From Bacteroidales bacterium (GTDB lineage: Bacteria; Bacteroidota; Bacteroidia; Bacteroidales; M50B96): a stretch of DNA of 64,000 bases. Location: NCBI GenBank assembly GCA_021740905.1, contig JAIOYV010000010.1:39532-103531 (forward strand), written 5' to 3'. The translations under genes were made by a program, and so were the position numbers. Under the pieces are notes generated by a model, which saw only the letters and a list, made by a program, of their open reading frames with translations, made no database searches and had not been told where the DNA came from. Positions 45,501 to 53,415 of this stretch are shown here, piece by piece; within the stretch, counting starts at the first letter, position 1, and every line of letters begins with the position of its first letter.

Positions 45501-48265
45501 ACTTTTGCTGCGGTCTCAAATAAATAGTCAATGCCGTAATTCTCCAGGGTAAGATTGGAGCTCAATGTCCCTCCAACGTATGTGAAATAATTGTTTCCAT
45601 TGCCTGTAAATGAACAAGCAATCAGGTTGGGTTTACAGTAATTGGTGCAATAAACCGGATACCTGTCGTTGTTTTCAAACTGACAGTCGTCAAGCAATGG
45701 CACCGAATTATAGAATTTACACCCATCGGTAAGCGAGTTTCTGAATTTGCTGTTATAAATGGTTGGGGAATTTGTATTCTCGAAATAGACATTATACTCA
45801 TTTCCATTTTCAAAAATACAATAGTTCATCGATGAGATAGCCCCATAAATGTCACTATAGTCATGAAAGTAAATACCATTCCACCCTCCGGGCTGCCCGT
45901 TCATGGCTGTAAACAGAATAGTGCTATCGACAGAACCTATAGCATAAATTTCACCACCAAAGGGATTGCTGCCCGATTGTGGAAACCCGACTTGTAGCCC
46001 GGTACCTTCGGCAAATTTAAGCGTGTTGCCAGGTTCAATAGTCAAACGACAAGTTGAACCGCTAACACCAATCTTAATGTTACCAAGAATAAATATGTCT
46101 AGTTCAGGGTCGTTCCAATGGCGGTTCGCATTTATGGTTCCACCCGGAACAGCTTTCCCATTATAAGTATTATTTATAATTGAAACTGTGCCATTTAATA
46201 GAGCTATATCCATGTTGGGCGTTGGGTAATAACACCCGTACAAATTATTCTGAATGATGCAGGCGGAAAAATTGGGGGACGAAAGGTTGTCCTCAAATTG
46301 AATACCAGCACCTGCATTTCCATCAATAGTGGTAGAAATTAAAATGGGGTTTGAGTTTACCAGTGTGAACCCCGATTCTGTATTCCCTGAAATCAAACAA
46401 TTATCAACAGTAATTGCTGCTGTGCTTAGATTAATCCCCATTCCGTCGGCTTCTTGTAAGGTGCAGTAGTACAAATAAGGTTCCTGGGTGCCATTGCACC
46501 TGAGGTTCGCATTATTGGTTCCATATCCGGCTTTTTCAATAGTCACATAATTCATGTCCGATGAAACTCCGTTGTCGCTGTTGCTATTAAAATATACGCC
46601 GTTCCATTGTCCTGCCTCATTGGTATAATAGGTAAGGGTGATTGGATTCAAAGCATTCCCGTCGAACAACATATTGGCTTGTCCGATTTCGAGGCCGGTG
46701 TTGGGCGAAAACAAAATGGTAACCCCTGGTTCAACATAATGAGTTCCGGCAGTAAAAGTAATGTTTCCGGTAGCCCAGTAGGGACTGTTGACAACCTTTA
46801 GGGTATCCATTGCATTTAAATTTCCACTAAGCTGTGTTCCCTGGATAGCAAGCGTAACATCGCTAAGTTGAGCTGTTGCGGTACCTGTCCCGCTATATTC
46901 AAACATGTACTGGACATATTGTTTAAATTGATTGATCAACTCGGGATTTGCAGTAGCTGTTACCCAATCGGACCAAACCCCGTCGTTTCCGGCCAACCGG
47001 TAATACATGGTTAAGGCTGACGAAGGTGATAAGGTGGAAGTAAGTGAAAGGATGTTTCTGTTGTCGCCTAATTGATAAAAGGGGTATGAAATAAAAGTTC
47101 CGGTGGTGGCAAATTGGGTACTGGAAACTACGGTCGAATATCTTGCATTATAGCTTGGATAAGCCGCCAGGTCAAGCCCACCCTGGTAGGAAATAAGACC
47201 GTTGTTCGAGTAAGCTTGCCCGTCCTTGGTAAAGTCGTATAGTGGATCGGTAAAAAGTGTCCAGGCAAGGGTGGGGAAATTTGCCATATCGGTGTAATAC
47301 ATCTGATTGGAAAGGGTGGGTGTCCCGGCCACATCTTTCTCGCCCGAGATAATAGTCAAAAGCCCATTGAAACAGGTCGAAGAATGATTGCTGACCAAAA
47401 CCGGAAGGTTGGTGGCAGTTTGCCAGGCATTGGCAGTTCCGTTGTTGTTGAAACTGGTATAATAAACGATGTTGCTTTTGATGCCCGAATTATTGAAACC
47501 TCCCATCACAATCAGCTTGTTTCCATATACTGCCGAGGAAAACCCGTTACGGGGTTGGGGAAGTGAAGTTGTTGCCTGGATTTGGCTTATAACCTCGTAT
47601 GCATCCACTGTGGCCACATAAACATTGCTTATGGCAGTTGAGGAACTAGTACTCCCCGAACCCCCTACAATATAAATATATCCATTTGCATAATGGGCAG
47701 CATGTCCCCAAAGAGCCATGGGCAACTGCACCGAACTGGTTTCCCAGGTGCCAATTGTGCCATTGCTTGCAAGAGTAGCATAATAAATCTGGTTTGATGG
47801 AACTCCGTTTAAAAGACCTCCAAACACATAAATAGTATTTATCCCTACTACAACTGCCGCATCTTTCAATGCAACCGGAAGAGCGTTCTGGACAGTCCAC
47901 CCACTGTTGCCGGTGCTGTTCAAAGTAGCTTTGTAAACCGAGCTTACATCGGCTATACCATTGTTGCCACCCAGGCAATATAAGTAGGTATTTTTCCAGG
48001 TTACCATACTATGGTTACTAAGTGCCTGTGGGAGTACTGTAGCCGTAAGCCAGTTGTTAAAACCAGTCCCTTTTGCGGGGAGCGAAACATAATCACCCGG
48101 GACTATCACATTTTCCAGGTGACCCAGGTTAAAGTCTGCCGCTACAGTCTGGGTAAAAGTAACCTGTGCATTCGATGTCAGACTTATAAACCCAACAAGG
48201 CATAATGCACAAAGAGTAACACTAAAGATTTTTTTCCATTGGTTTGAAGTCGTAAAAGTATTCAT
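42515..48265 (-). CDS. Giant T9SS-secreted beta-helix protein with dockerin-like and cohesin-like domains
   Basis: 1916 residues with a signal peptide ending near SLTSNAQ. Residues about 70-360 are Kelch-like propeller repeats (YLYCLGGNNG, IYVFGGLLNG, YIYIVGGSGS, LIVMGGFNNS). A right-handed beta-helix region follows (about 500-1490) with four long units of about 191 residues, each opening LTxxPGxxxxFxEGxGLQxG and holding SGYNPFGG and GGWNGIYFH. Around 1560-1640 is a dockerin-like pair of helices: GGVNSTDALFILKHF and GDANLSHTVNGTDAMLVM, with the D-x-N-x-S calcium loop. Then comes a cohesin-like domain (about 1684-1810) and a type A T9SS tail from MYPNPIGIDG. Beta-helices of this type often bind or cut polysaccharides, but no catalytic residues could be assigned. 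Confidence 0.85.
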   Translation of the reverse strand: MNTFTTSNQWKKIFSVTLCALCLVGFISLTSNAQVTFTQTVAADFNLGHLENVIVPGDYVSLPAKGTGFNNWLTATVLPQALSNHSMVTWKNTYLYCLGGNNGIADVSSVYKATLNSTGNSGWTVQNALPVALKDAAVVVGINTIYVFGGLLNGVPSNQIYYATLASNGTIGTWETSSVQLPMALWGHAAHYANGYIYIVGGSGSTSSSTAISNVYVATVDAYEVISQIQATTSLPQPRNGFSSAVYGNKLIVMGGFNNSGIKSNIVYYTSFNNNGTANAWQTATNLPVLVSNHSSTCFNGLLTIISGEKDVAGTPTLSNQMYYTDMANFPTLAWTLFTDPLYDFTKDGQAYSNNGLISYQGGLDLAAYPSYNARYSTVVSSTQFATTGTFISYPFYQLGDNRNILSLTSTLSPSSALTMYYRLAGNDGVWSDWVTATANPELINQFKQYVQYMFEYSGTGTATAQLSDVTLAIQGTQLSGNLNAMDTLKVVNSPYWATGNITFTAGTHYVEPGVTILFSPNTGLEIGQANMLFDGNALNPITLTYYTNEAGQWNGVYFNSNSDNGVSSDMNYVTIEKAGYGTNNANLRCNGTQEPYLYYCTLQEADGMGINLSTAAITVDNCLISGNTESGFTLVNSNPILISTTIDGNAGAGIQFEDNLSSPNFSACIIQNNLYGCYYPTPNMDIALLNGTVSIINNTYNGKAVPGGTINANRHWNDPELDIFILGNIKIGVSGSTCRLTIEPGNTLKFAEGTGLQVGFPQSGSNPFGGEIYAIGSVDSTILFTAMNGQPGGWNGIYFHDYSDIYGAISSMNYCIFENGNEYNVYFENTNSPTIYNSKFRNSLTDGCKFYNSVPLLDDCQFENNDRYPVYCTNYCKPNLIACSFTGNGNNYFTYVGGTLSSNLTLENYGIDYLFETAAKVGISGSFNTLTVDPGNTLRFPEGVGLQIAYHQSGFNPFGGGLYAVGTADSIITFTSLNGLSGGWEGIFFHGNSEAYNATSTLKYCTIEKGNAYNIYCESTNQPTLSFSTIQNSDSIGINCYNSMSSLSDLEIINNAGYGLYYNNAYYIPELSNLDISGNSLDGVVSEGGIISVNREWKFFGGNYNLLGSVTVCVHASTCQLTIDPGNSIRFFEGTGLQIGKSQSGYNPFGGELYAVGSADSMITFAPLNGQIGGWNGIYFHDHSNAYSSVSTMNYCLVEKGYTYNIYCENTDQPTLSNSTVQNSDSIGINCYNSTSVFNNLQIINNGSYGLYYNHPLYIPLHTNLSISGNSLNGLVSEGGTLDADRTWKYFGGDYNFLGSLTIAKHASFCELTVKPGITIKFAEGFGVQLGRSQSGYNPFGGAISAIGTMDSMITFTSLNGMAGGWTGFYFHNYSDAYSASSAFDYCIIEKALDANINCESTTTPLLENSIIRNSAKGINISNTSLTIRGSRIAYNSAYGIYVDGSSALTLGNTDSTGNDLYSNTLYNVYNNSASVIDARYNYWGDIDSVNIGLMNFDYYDDVAKGKIVLFPFIDFPFTHYQSVSHTGNLQYANGSLSIMGNDLVSLNSSTDTVSATTNGTGGFSMAQVNRDSYKYSFETAPETWGGVNSTDALFILKHFAHLDTLEGHLFTVGDANLSHTVNGTDAMLVMQRYAGLINSFPAGDYFYYLNDYTITNTAVYNDIRFLWMGDVNGSYSPGGSKSAPVLLHEGEIELVAGSEILVPLTIMQAADLSAVSLSINYPSQFLEFQEAVFANPNQSIITNSENGNIKIAWSNITPILLNMEDELVWLKFLVTSAPSGILLNLSIDANTELADENGEVLEIAMNTPELVANIITGIGSDDLPGFGMGEMYPNPIGIDGSLTYILPVNANVDLSVFNTIGQCVKILDSGSKQAGEHSVRFDCSDLNQGIYFYRLNISTESGNYFRVNKMVISR
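43820..46085 (-). repeat. Four tandem ~573-bp coding repeats in the beta-helix gene
   Basis: The segment encoding SGxNPFGG recurs at 44238, 44811, 45384 and 45954, a spacing of 573, 573 and 570 bp. The middle two units are the most alike (both encode NSDSIGINCYNS and the EYIP/LYIP-type loop), and the outer two are more diverged. This points to stepwise internal duplication. Confidence 0.8.
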
Positions 48266-48600
48266 AATACAATTTATTAATTTGCTTACTCATAAACCTT
48301 TCAGCATACGCCCCTACTCTGTTATGGCTTTTCGGGATGGGCCATATATTTTAATTAGTTTTTCAAGTGAGAAGTAAAAGTATAGATATTTTAATTATTA
48401 AAAAAAAATAGTTTTACATCTTTCATTATTGATTAATTATCACTATGTCAATTAGATTACGAAAAGAATTTTCATCCGAAAAATAGTACTCCATTACCTA
48501 ATTATAGATATTTGGGTTAACGAATAGGTCTTTACACAGATTAATTCCTACCCCATTTCATGATGAGATGCTCAAAAAATTCAACCTATCAAAAAATTAC

Positions 48601-48625
48601 TTACATATTTTTTATAGGTATGTAA
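48601..48625. promoter_or_regulatory. Inverted repeat, probable PadR operator
   Basis: TTACATA (48601-48607) and TATGTAA (48619-48625) form a perfect 7-bp inverted repeat with an 11-bp spacer. It contains the ACAT...ATGT half-sites known for PadR-family operators and ends nine bases before the -7 box of the padR gene, so a bound dimer would cover the promoter. This suggests autorepression. Confidence 0.6.
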
Positions 48626-48633
48626 AATAAGTA

Positions 48634-48641
48634 TATATTTG
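48634..48641 (+). promoter_or_regulatory. -7 promoter element for the padR operon
   Basis: TATATTTG matches TAnnTTTG and ends four bases before the ATG at 48646, so the transcript is probably leaderless or nearly so. Confidence 0.55.
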
Positions 48642-48645
48642 CCAC

Positions 48646-48993
48646 ATGAAAATGAACGATTTATATAAAGGGACACTCGAAAGCTATATTTTTCAACTGC
48701 TCCAGATGAATGGTAGGATGTATGGCTACGAGATCAGCAAAAAAATAAAAGAGCTGACCACCGGAAAGCTGGCATTGCCCGAAAGCAAATTATACCCCAC
48801 CTTGCATAAGCTCGAAGCCGACGGTCTGTTAGAAACCGAAATGGAACAGGTAGACAGCCGCTTGCGCAAATATTACAAACTGACTACCAAAGGCCAAAAG
48901 GAATCGAAGAATTATCTCGACAACCTTAGGGAGTATGTGGCCCATCTCGAAAGTTTAATCAATCTAACACCCGCTGTGAACCATGCTTACTAA
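48646..48993 (+). CDS. PadR-family transcriptional regulator
   Basis: 115 residues. The winged helix reads GTLESYIFQLLQMNGRMYGYEISKKI, PESKLYPTLHKLEADGLLETEM and RKYYKLTTKGQKE, the standard PadR pattern, with a short C-terminal dimerisation helix. PadR proteins repress by binding a palindrome and release it on ligand binding. The gene overlaps the start of the next one by 11 bp, so they are translationally coupled. PadR genes are often followed by membrane proteins with a HAAS domain, as here, and such pairs commonly answer to membrane or envelope stress. Confidence 0.9.
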   Translation: MKMNDLYKGTLESYIFQLLQMNGRMYGYEISKKIKELTTGKLALPESKLYPTLHKLEADGLLETEMEQVDSRLRKYYKLTTKGQKESKNYLDNLREYVAHLESLINLTPAVNHAY

Positions 48994-49639
48994 AGAGCAA
49001 ATTGACTGGATCCGGACTAACATCCGCAACCGGGGCATCGAAACCATCGACCTGGAACACGAAATGGTCGACCATATCTCGACTGCCGTAGAAGAAAAAT
49101 TGGTGGAAGGTATCCCGCTCCGTGATGCTTACAAATCGGTAGTAAATTCGTTTGGCCCCTTTGGCTTGCAAAAACTACAAGACCTAAAATATGCCAAGTT
49201 GAGGAAGAAAGGCCGCCGGATGATTGTTCGAAACCTCAGAGTGTATTTAAACCCGCCTAAAATTGCTTTAACTTTAATGCTAACAGTTGTTATCTACGCA
49301 TTGTACTCCTTTAATATAGATAGGATAAATATCTTTTATCCGGTTGTCTTTATTGCATTAGTAGCACCAATGTTTTTCCTTTTAGGATTTAAAGAAAGAA
49401 TCAAAGCACGAGAAAACTATTCAAGCATGAAGGCCTTATTTCAGATTCATAGTATAATAAATTGGTCAATGATAATAGTTATTATGCCGGTGCTTGCAAA
49501 GATAATTGAGACTTCTTCCATTTACATGGCTGTAATTATTACCATCATTCCGGTAATTGTGTGTCTTGCTTTTTCCCTTTCAATCAAGCAATGTATGGCA
49601 GAAATTAAAACAGAATTTGGTGAACTTGCATTGGCATAG
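48983..49639 (+). CDS. HAAS-domain membrane protein, copy 1
   Basis: 218 residues. The N-terminal about 85 residues (LTKEQIDWIRTNIRNRGIET, EHEMVDHISTAVEEKL, AYKSVVNSFGPFGLQKLQ) form a HAAS-like helical domain of the kind encoded beside PadR regulators. The rest has four hydrophobic segments (around 93-112, 118-135, 155-172, 180-200) and ends KTEFGELALA. The gene overlaps padR by 11 bp. It is a tandem paralogue of the next gene. The function is unknown; by family context it may signal with the PadR protein or act in a membrane complex. Confidence 0.75.
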   Translation: MLTKEQIDWIRTNIRNRGIETIDLEHEMVDHISTAVEEKLVEGIPLRDAYKSVVNSFGPFGLQKLQDLKYAKLRKKGRRMIVRNLRVYLNPPKIALTLMLTVVIYALYSFNIDRINIFYPVVFIALVAPMFFLLGFKERIKARENYSSMKALFQIHSIINWSMIIVIMPVLAKIIETSSIYMAVIITIIPVIVCLAFSLSIKQCMAEIKTEFGELALA

Positions 49640-49706
49640 AAATACCGAATAAAAAACTTCTATAAAGTAGATATTACATAGGAATCAAACTAAAACTAAA
49701 TGCAAC

Positions 49707-50360
49707 ATGCTTACGAAAGAACAAACCGACTGGATCCGGACCAACATCCGCAACCGGGGCATCGAAACCATCGACCTCGAACACGAAATGGTAGATCATA
49801 TTTCATCGGCTGTTGAAGAAAAACTGGATGAAGGAGTAGCGTTTCGCGATGCTTACAAATCGGTGGTCAATGAATTTGGGCCGTTCGGGTTAAAGAAATT
49901 ACAATATTCAAAGAATATAAAACTCAGGAAGAAAGGCCGTCGCATGATTTTTAGGAATATGAAAGCCTATCTTAAACCACCAAAAATTGCACTAACATTA
50001 CTGATAGCTGCCATCCTTTTTACATTGTATTCAATTATCGATATAAGATATTATGTGTATTATTCGGTAATAGCCATTTCCCTTTTTGCGCCAGTAACCT
50101 ATTTACTTGCATCAAAACAACGCCGCCAACTAAAGGAAAAATTCACCTGTATAAAAGCCATGTATCAAATAAATGATAACTCCATCTTTTTATACTACAT
50201 CTTCTATGTACAAATTATCATAGGAGACAAGCCAACTTCAATTGCATGGATGACTATAAGCTCTATGATCGTGATTATTCTCTCTTTGGCATTTTATGCA
50301 TCGATCAACCAAAGCATTGCTGAAATAAAATCGGAATTTGGAGAGCTTGAATTGGCTTAA
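49707..50360 (+). CDS. HAAS-domain membrane protein, copy 2
   Basis: 217 residues and a clear duplicate of the preceding gene. The first 64 or so residues differ at only a few positions (LTKEQTDWIRTNIRNRGIET, then EHEMVDHISSAVEEKLDEG), and the C-terminal tail is alike (KSEFGELELA), but the membrane part is far more diverged. The pattern suggests the HAAS domain keeps a shared partner while the membrane segments have specialised. It lies 67 bp behind copy 1, so the three genes should form one unit. Confidence 0.75.
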   Translation: MLTKEQTDWIRTNIRNRGIETIDLEHEMVDHISSAVEEKLDEGVAFRDAYKSVVNEFGPFGLKKLQYSKNIKLRKKGRRMIFRNMKAYLKPPKIALTLLIAAILFTLYSIIDIRYYVYYSVIAISLFAPVTYLLASKQRRQLKEKFTCIKAMYQINDNSIFLYYIFYVQIIIGDKPTSIAWMTISSMIVIILSLAFYASINQSIAEIKSEFGELELA

Positions 50361-50377
50361 CAAGACTTTGGAAATAA

Positions 50378-50503
50378 CTTCGCAGAATTAGCAATTACAC
50401 AGAAGTAAAAACGGGAATTGCATGGATATTGGGTCTATTCTTTTTTGGAGGAGTAATTATACCAATATATGTAATTGCAGCAAATAGTGATAGAAATACA
50501 TAG
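50378..50503 (+). pseudogene. Possible remnant of a small membrane protein
   Basis: The frame is open for 41 codons and ends at TAG 50501. It reads KTGIAWILGLFFFGGVIIPI followed by YVIAANSDRNT, a convincing hydrophobic helix with a polar end. No ATG or GTG lies in frame, and a TAA stands directly upstream. It may be the end of a decayed gene of the HAAS cluster. Confidence 0.35.
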
Positions 50504-50646
50504 AAAGGCTGATAGTGTACGTACAAACTTTTGAAGTGTATGCGTAAAAGCAGGATCAATAACCCCGTTCAATGGAGAGATAAATCTCTTTCAAGGAATA
50601 ACTTAAAATGAACATGTTGCTATGGAAATTTTATTAAGCTATATAA

Positions 50647-50901
50647 ATGCGAATCAAAGGACGAATGCACTTATCAATATCTTAGGAAAAGCCCTGAAAG
50701 GGTATGATTTGAATAACCGTGGGTAAAGCCCACGGTAGAAGGACATAGCACAACCCAGCCCCGAAGTGGGCTGAACATTGATAAATTAGTTCAACCACAT
50801 TGTGGCTGAATTTTTATGACATCAGATTCCGTGGGCTATCACCCACGGTTATTGAGATTTAGTCACTTCGTGACAATTGAATTCCAACCCTTGATTCGCA
50901 T
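50647..50901. repeat. Nested palindromic, MITE-like element
   Basis: ATGCGAATCAA (50647-50657) is the perfect inverse of TTGATTCGCAT (50891-50901). Inside, AATAACCGTGGGT (50712-50724) is the perfect inverse of ACCCACGGTTATT (50841-50853). Within these lie hairpins ACCGTGGG/CCCACGGT (50716-50736), AGCCC/GGGCT (50757-50772), TTCAACCAC/GTGGCTGAA (about 50790-50810), CCGTGGG/CCCACGG (50829-50848) and GTCAC/GTGAC (50862-50874). No coding sequence is present. The build is that of a composite non-autonomous repeat, with no transposase nearby. Confidence 0.75.
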
Positions 50902-50917
50902 AGTAGGACAATAAATA

Positions 50918-50925
50918 TAGTTTTG
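50918..50925 (+). promoter_or_regulatory. Possible -7 element for the TonB-receptor operon
   Basis: TAGTTTTG fits TAnnTTTG and lies about 70 bp upstream of the ATG at 50997. It follows the palindromic element directly, so the element may border the promoter. Spacing to an upstream TTG is not ideal. Confidence 0.35.
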
Positions 50926-50996
50926 TTTACTCATATTAACTCTTTTTTGAACAAAGATATTAGTCATCTGTTTGGTGGTTTAAACATATTCAAGAA

Positions 50997-53399
50997 ATGA
51001 AACGAATTACATCAACAATACTTCTGGTCTTACTTACAGCCCCATTCTTGTTTGCTCAAAAGGGGCAAATCGAGGGAAGGATTTTCAACGCATCGAATAA
51101 CCAGCCTCTTGCCTTTGCTAATATAATTGTTACGGGAACCAACATCGGTTCCACTTCCGACCTTGATGGGAAATTCATTTTCACTGGCATCGAACCGGGT
51201 TTTATAAGCCTGACAGCTACCTCCGTAGGATATGAAACCAAAACCACCATGCAGTTTCAGGTAAGCAATGCCAAAAAAGAATACATCGAGATTGGCCTAA
51301 ATGAAAGCAACGAAGTAATCGAAGAAGTGGAAGTAAAGGCATCCCCTTTTCGGCGGTCGGTCGAAAGCCCTGTTTCGCTACGATCGATCGGGATCAAAGA
51401 AATTGAAAAAAATCCGGGTGGAAACCGGGATATTTCCCGGATAATCCAGTCGTACCCGGGTGTGGCAAGCACCCCTAATTTCAGGAACGATGTGATTGTT
51501 CGTGGTGGTGGGGCCAGCGAAAACCGCTTTTATCTTGATGACATCGAAATTCCCAACATCAACCATTTTGCCACACAGGGTGCATCAGGCGGGCCGGTTG
51601 GGATAATCAATGTGGATTTTATCCGGGGGGTCGATTTTTATTCGGGAGCCTTCCCTGCAAACCGTGGAAATGCCCTTAGTTCAGTCTTCGAGTTCAAACA
51701 AAAAGATGGCAACCCCGACAAGCTAAAATTCCGGGGAACCCTGGGAGCTTCGGATCTGGCACTTACCATGGATGGCCCGCTAGGCGATAATTCATCGTTC
51801 ATCTTTTCGGTACGGCGATCCTACCTTCAGTTTCTGTTCAGCCTTTTGGAATTGCCTTTTCTGCCTACCTACAACGATTATCAATTGAAATACCGTTGGC
51901 GGATAAATGAGAAAAATGAATTTTCAATTATCAGCATTGGGGCACTCGATCAGTTTGCTTTGAACAAGGAGGCGAACAAAACAGAGGAACAGCGATTCAT
52001 CCTCAACAACATTGCTGTAAACGAACAGTGGAACTATACCTTTGGAATGGTATACAAGCATTTTTACGAGCATGGCTACGACACCTGGGTTTTCAGCCGG
52101 AATTACCTGAACAACCGGGCCTATAAATATCTGAACAACGACGAAAGCACCGAAAACAATAAATTGCTGGATTATTCATCGGACGAAATTGAAAATAAAT
52201 TCCGATACGAGCATACAAGCCGCTATGCTTCGGGTTTCAAGATTAATTATGGGGCAAGTTTCGAAAAGGTTAAATTCATTAACTCTACCTTCCGGAAAAT
52301 TTTCATGACAAACGACCTGATCACACAGGATTATCAAAACGATTTGCAACTCTATAATTATGGGGCTTTTGGCCAGGTAAGCAAGGACTTTCTCGAAAAA
52401 CGTCTTTTCCTTTCCCTGGGTTTGCGCATGGATGGGTCGGATTATTCTGATGAAATGGCCAATCCGATTGAACAGCTTTCGCCCCGTTTTTCGGCTTCCT
52501 ATTCCATCACCGAAAAGCTGTCGGCCAATTTCAACAGCGGACGGTATTTTCAACGGCCCTCCTACACAACGCTCGCTTTCCGCGACAATGCCGGTGTTCT
52601 GGTGAACCGCGAAAACAAGATCCGATATGTTCAGTCCGATCACTTGGTGGCAGGCTTTAGCTATTTGCCCAACGAATCATCAAAAATAAGCCTCGAAGGA
52701 TTTTATAAGATCTATGCCGACTACCCCTTTTCGGTGAACGATTCGGTGGCACTGGCCAGCAAAACGGTCGACTTTGGCATATTTGGCGACGAGGAAGTAA
52801 TCCCGATAGGAAAAGGGAGGGCCTATGGTTTTGAAGTTCTTGGCGAATGGAAAGATTTGTGGGGCATCAATATGCTGTTTTCTTATACCTATGTGCGCAG
52901 CGAGTTCAAGGATATTCGAGGCGACTATGTGCCCAGCTCATGGGACAACAAACACCTGTTCACGATTACAGCCACCAGAAGCTTCAAACACCATTGGGAC
53001 ATTGGCTTCAAATGGCGCTTTGTGGGTGGATCGCCTTACACACCTTACGATCTTGATAAATCAGCTTACGTGCAGGCCTGGAACTCTAACGGCGGCCCCT
53101 TGCGCGATTACAGCCTCTTCAACCAAAACCGACTGGGGAATTTCCACCAATTGGACATCCGTGTCGACAAACAATATTTTTTCGACAAGTGGTCGATGAT
53201 GTTTTATCTTGATATCCAGAACGTCTATAACTTCAAGTCCGACTCGCAGCAAGCCCTCACCAACGAAGACGGGCAGGGCAATGTGCTTATCGTAAATCCC
53301 AATGCCGATGCGAACGAGCAACGTTATCAGTTACGCAATCTGGATACTGACGGAGGCGGAACAATTTTGCCTACCATAGGTGTAATGATCGAATTTTAA
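50997..53399 (+). CDS. TonB-dependent outer-membrane receptor with CarboxypepD_reg-like domain
   Basis: 800 residues. A signal peptide ends near APFLFAQ. Residues about 22-105 are the carboxypeptidase-regulatory-like beta-sandwich common in Bacteroidota receptors (IEGRIFNASNNQPLAFANII, SDLDGKFIF, VGYETKT). The plug domain follows (RIIQSYPGVAS, NDVIVRGGGASENRFYLDDI), then a 22-strand-type beta barrel ending in the terminal strand ILPTIGVMIEF. It would import a large ligand with energy from TonB/ExbBD. No SusD partner is encoded next to it, so it does not look like a typical polysaccharide locus; a metal complex or other ligand is possible. The next gene begins 16 bp downstream. Confidence 0.9.
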   Translation: MKRITSTILLVLLTAPFLFAQKGQIEGRIFNASNNQPLAFANIIVTGTNIGSTSDLDGKFIFTGIEPGFISLTATSVGYETKTTMQFQVSNAKKEYIEIGLNESNEVIEEVEVKASPFRRSVESPVSLRSIGIKEIEKNPGGNRDISRIIQSYPGVASTPNFRNDVIVRGGGASENRFYLDDIEIPNINHFATQGASGGPVGIINVDFIRGVDFYSGAFPANRGNALSSVFEFKQKDGNPDKLKFRGTLGASDLALTMDGPLGDNSSFIFSVRRSYLQFLFSLLELPFLPTYNDYQLKYRWRINEKNEFSIISIGALDQFALNKEANKTEEQRFILNNIAVNEQWNYTFGMVYKHFYEHGYDTWVFSRNYLNNRAYKYLNNDESTENNKLLDYSSDEIENKFRYEHTSRYASGFKINYGASFEKVKFINSTFRKIFMTNDLITQDYQNDLQLYNYGAFGQVSKDFLEKRLFLSLGLRMDGSDYSDEMANPIEQLSPRFSASYSITEKLSANFNSGRYFQRPSYTTLAFRDNAGVLVNRENKIRYVQSDHLVAGFSYLPNESSKISLEGFYKIYADYPFSVNDSVALASKTVDFGIFGDEEVIPIGKGRAYGFEVLGEWKDLWGINMLFSYTYVRSEFKDIRGDYVPSSWDNKHLFTITATRSFKHHWDIGFKWRFVGGSPYTPYDLDKSAYVQAWNSNGGPLRDYSLFNQNRLGNFHQLDIRVDKQYFFDKWSMMFYLDIQNVYNFKSDSQQALTNEDGQGNVLIVNPNADANEQRYQLRNLDTDGGGTILPTIGVMIEF

Positions 53400-53415
53400 T
53401 CTAATTTTGAAGGAT

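Larger units (their letters stand above)
48266..48645. other. Divergent intergenic region with PadR control site
   Basis: AT-rich spacer between the beta-helix gene (leftward) and padR (rightward). The rightward end holds the inverted repeat and promoter listed separately. No gene and no other clear structure was found. Confidence 0.6.

Noticed and set aside
36724..48265. True cellulosome
   Set aside because: Cohesin-like and dockerin-like domains are present, but no glycoside hydrolase domain was recognised, so only a scaffold is suggested.
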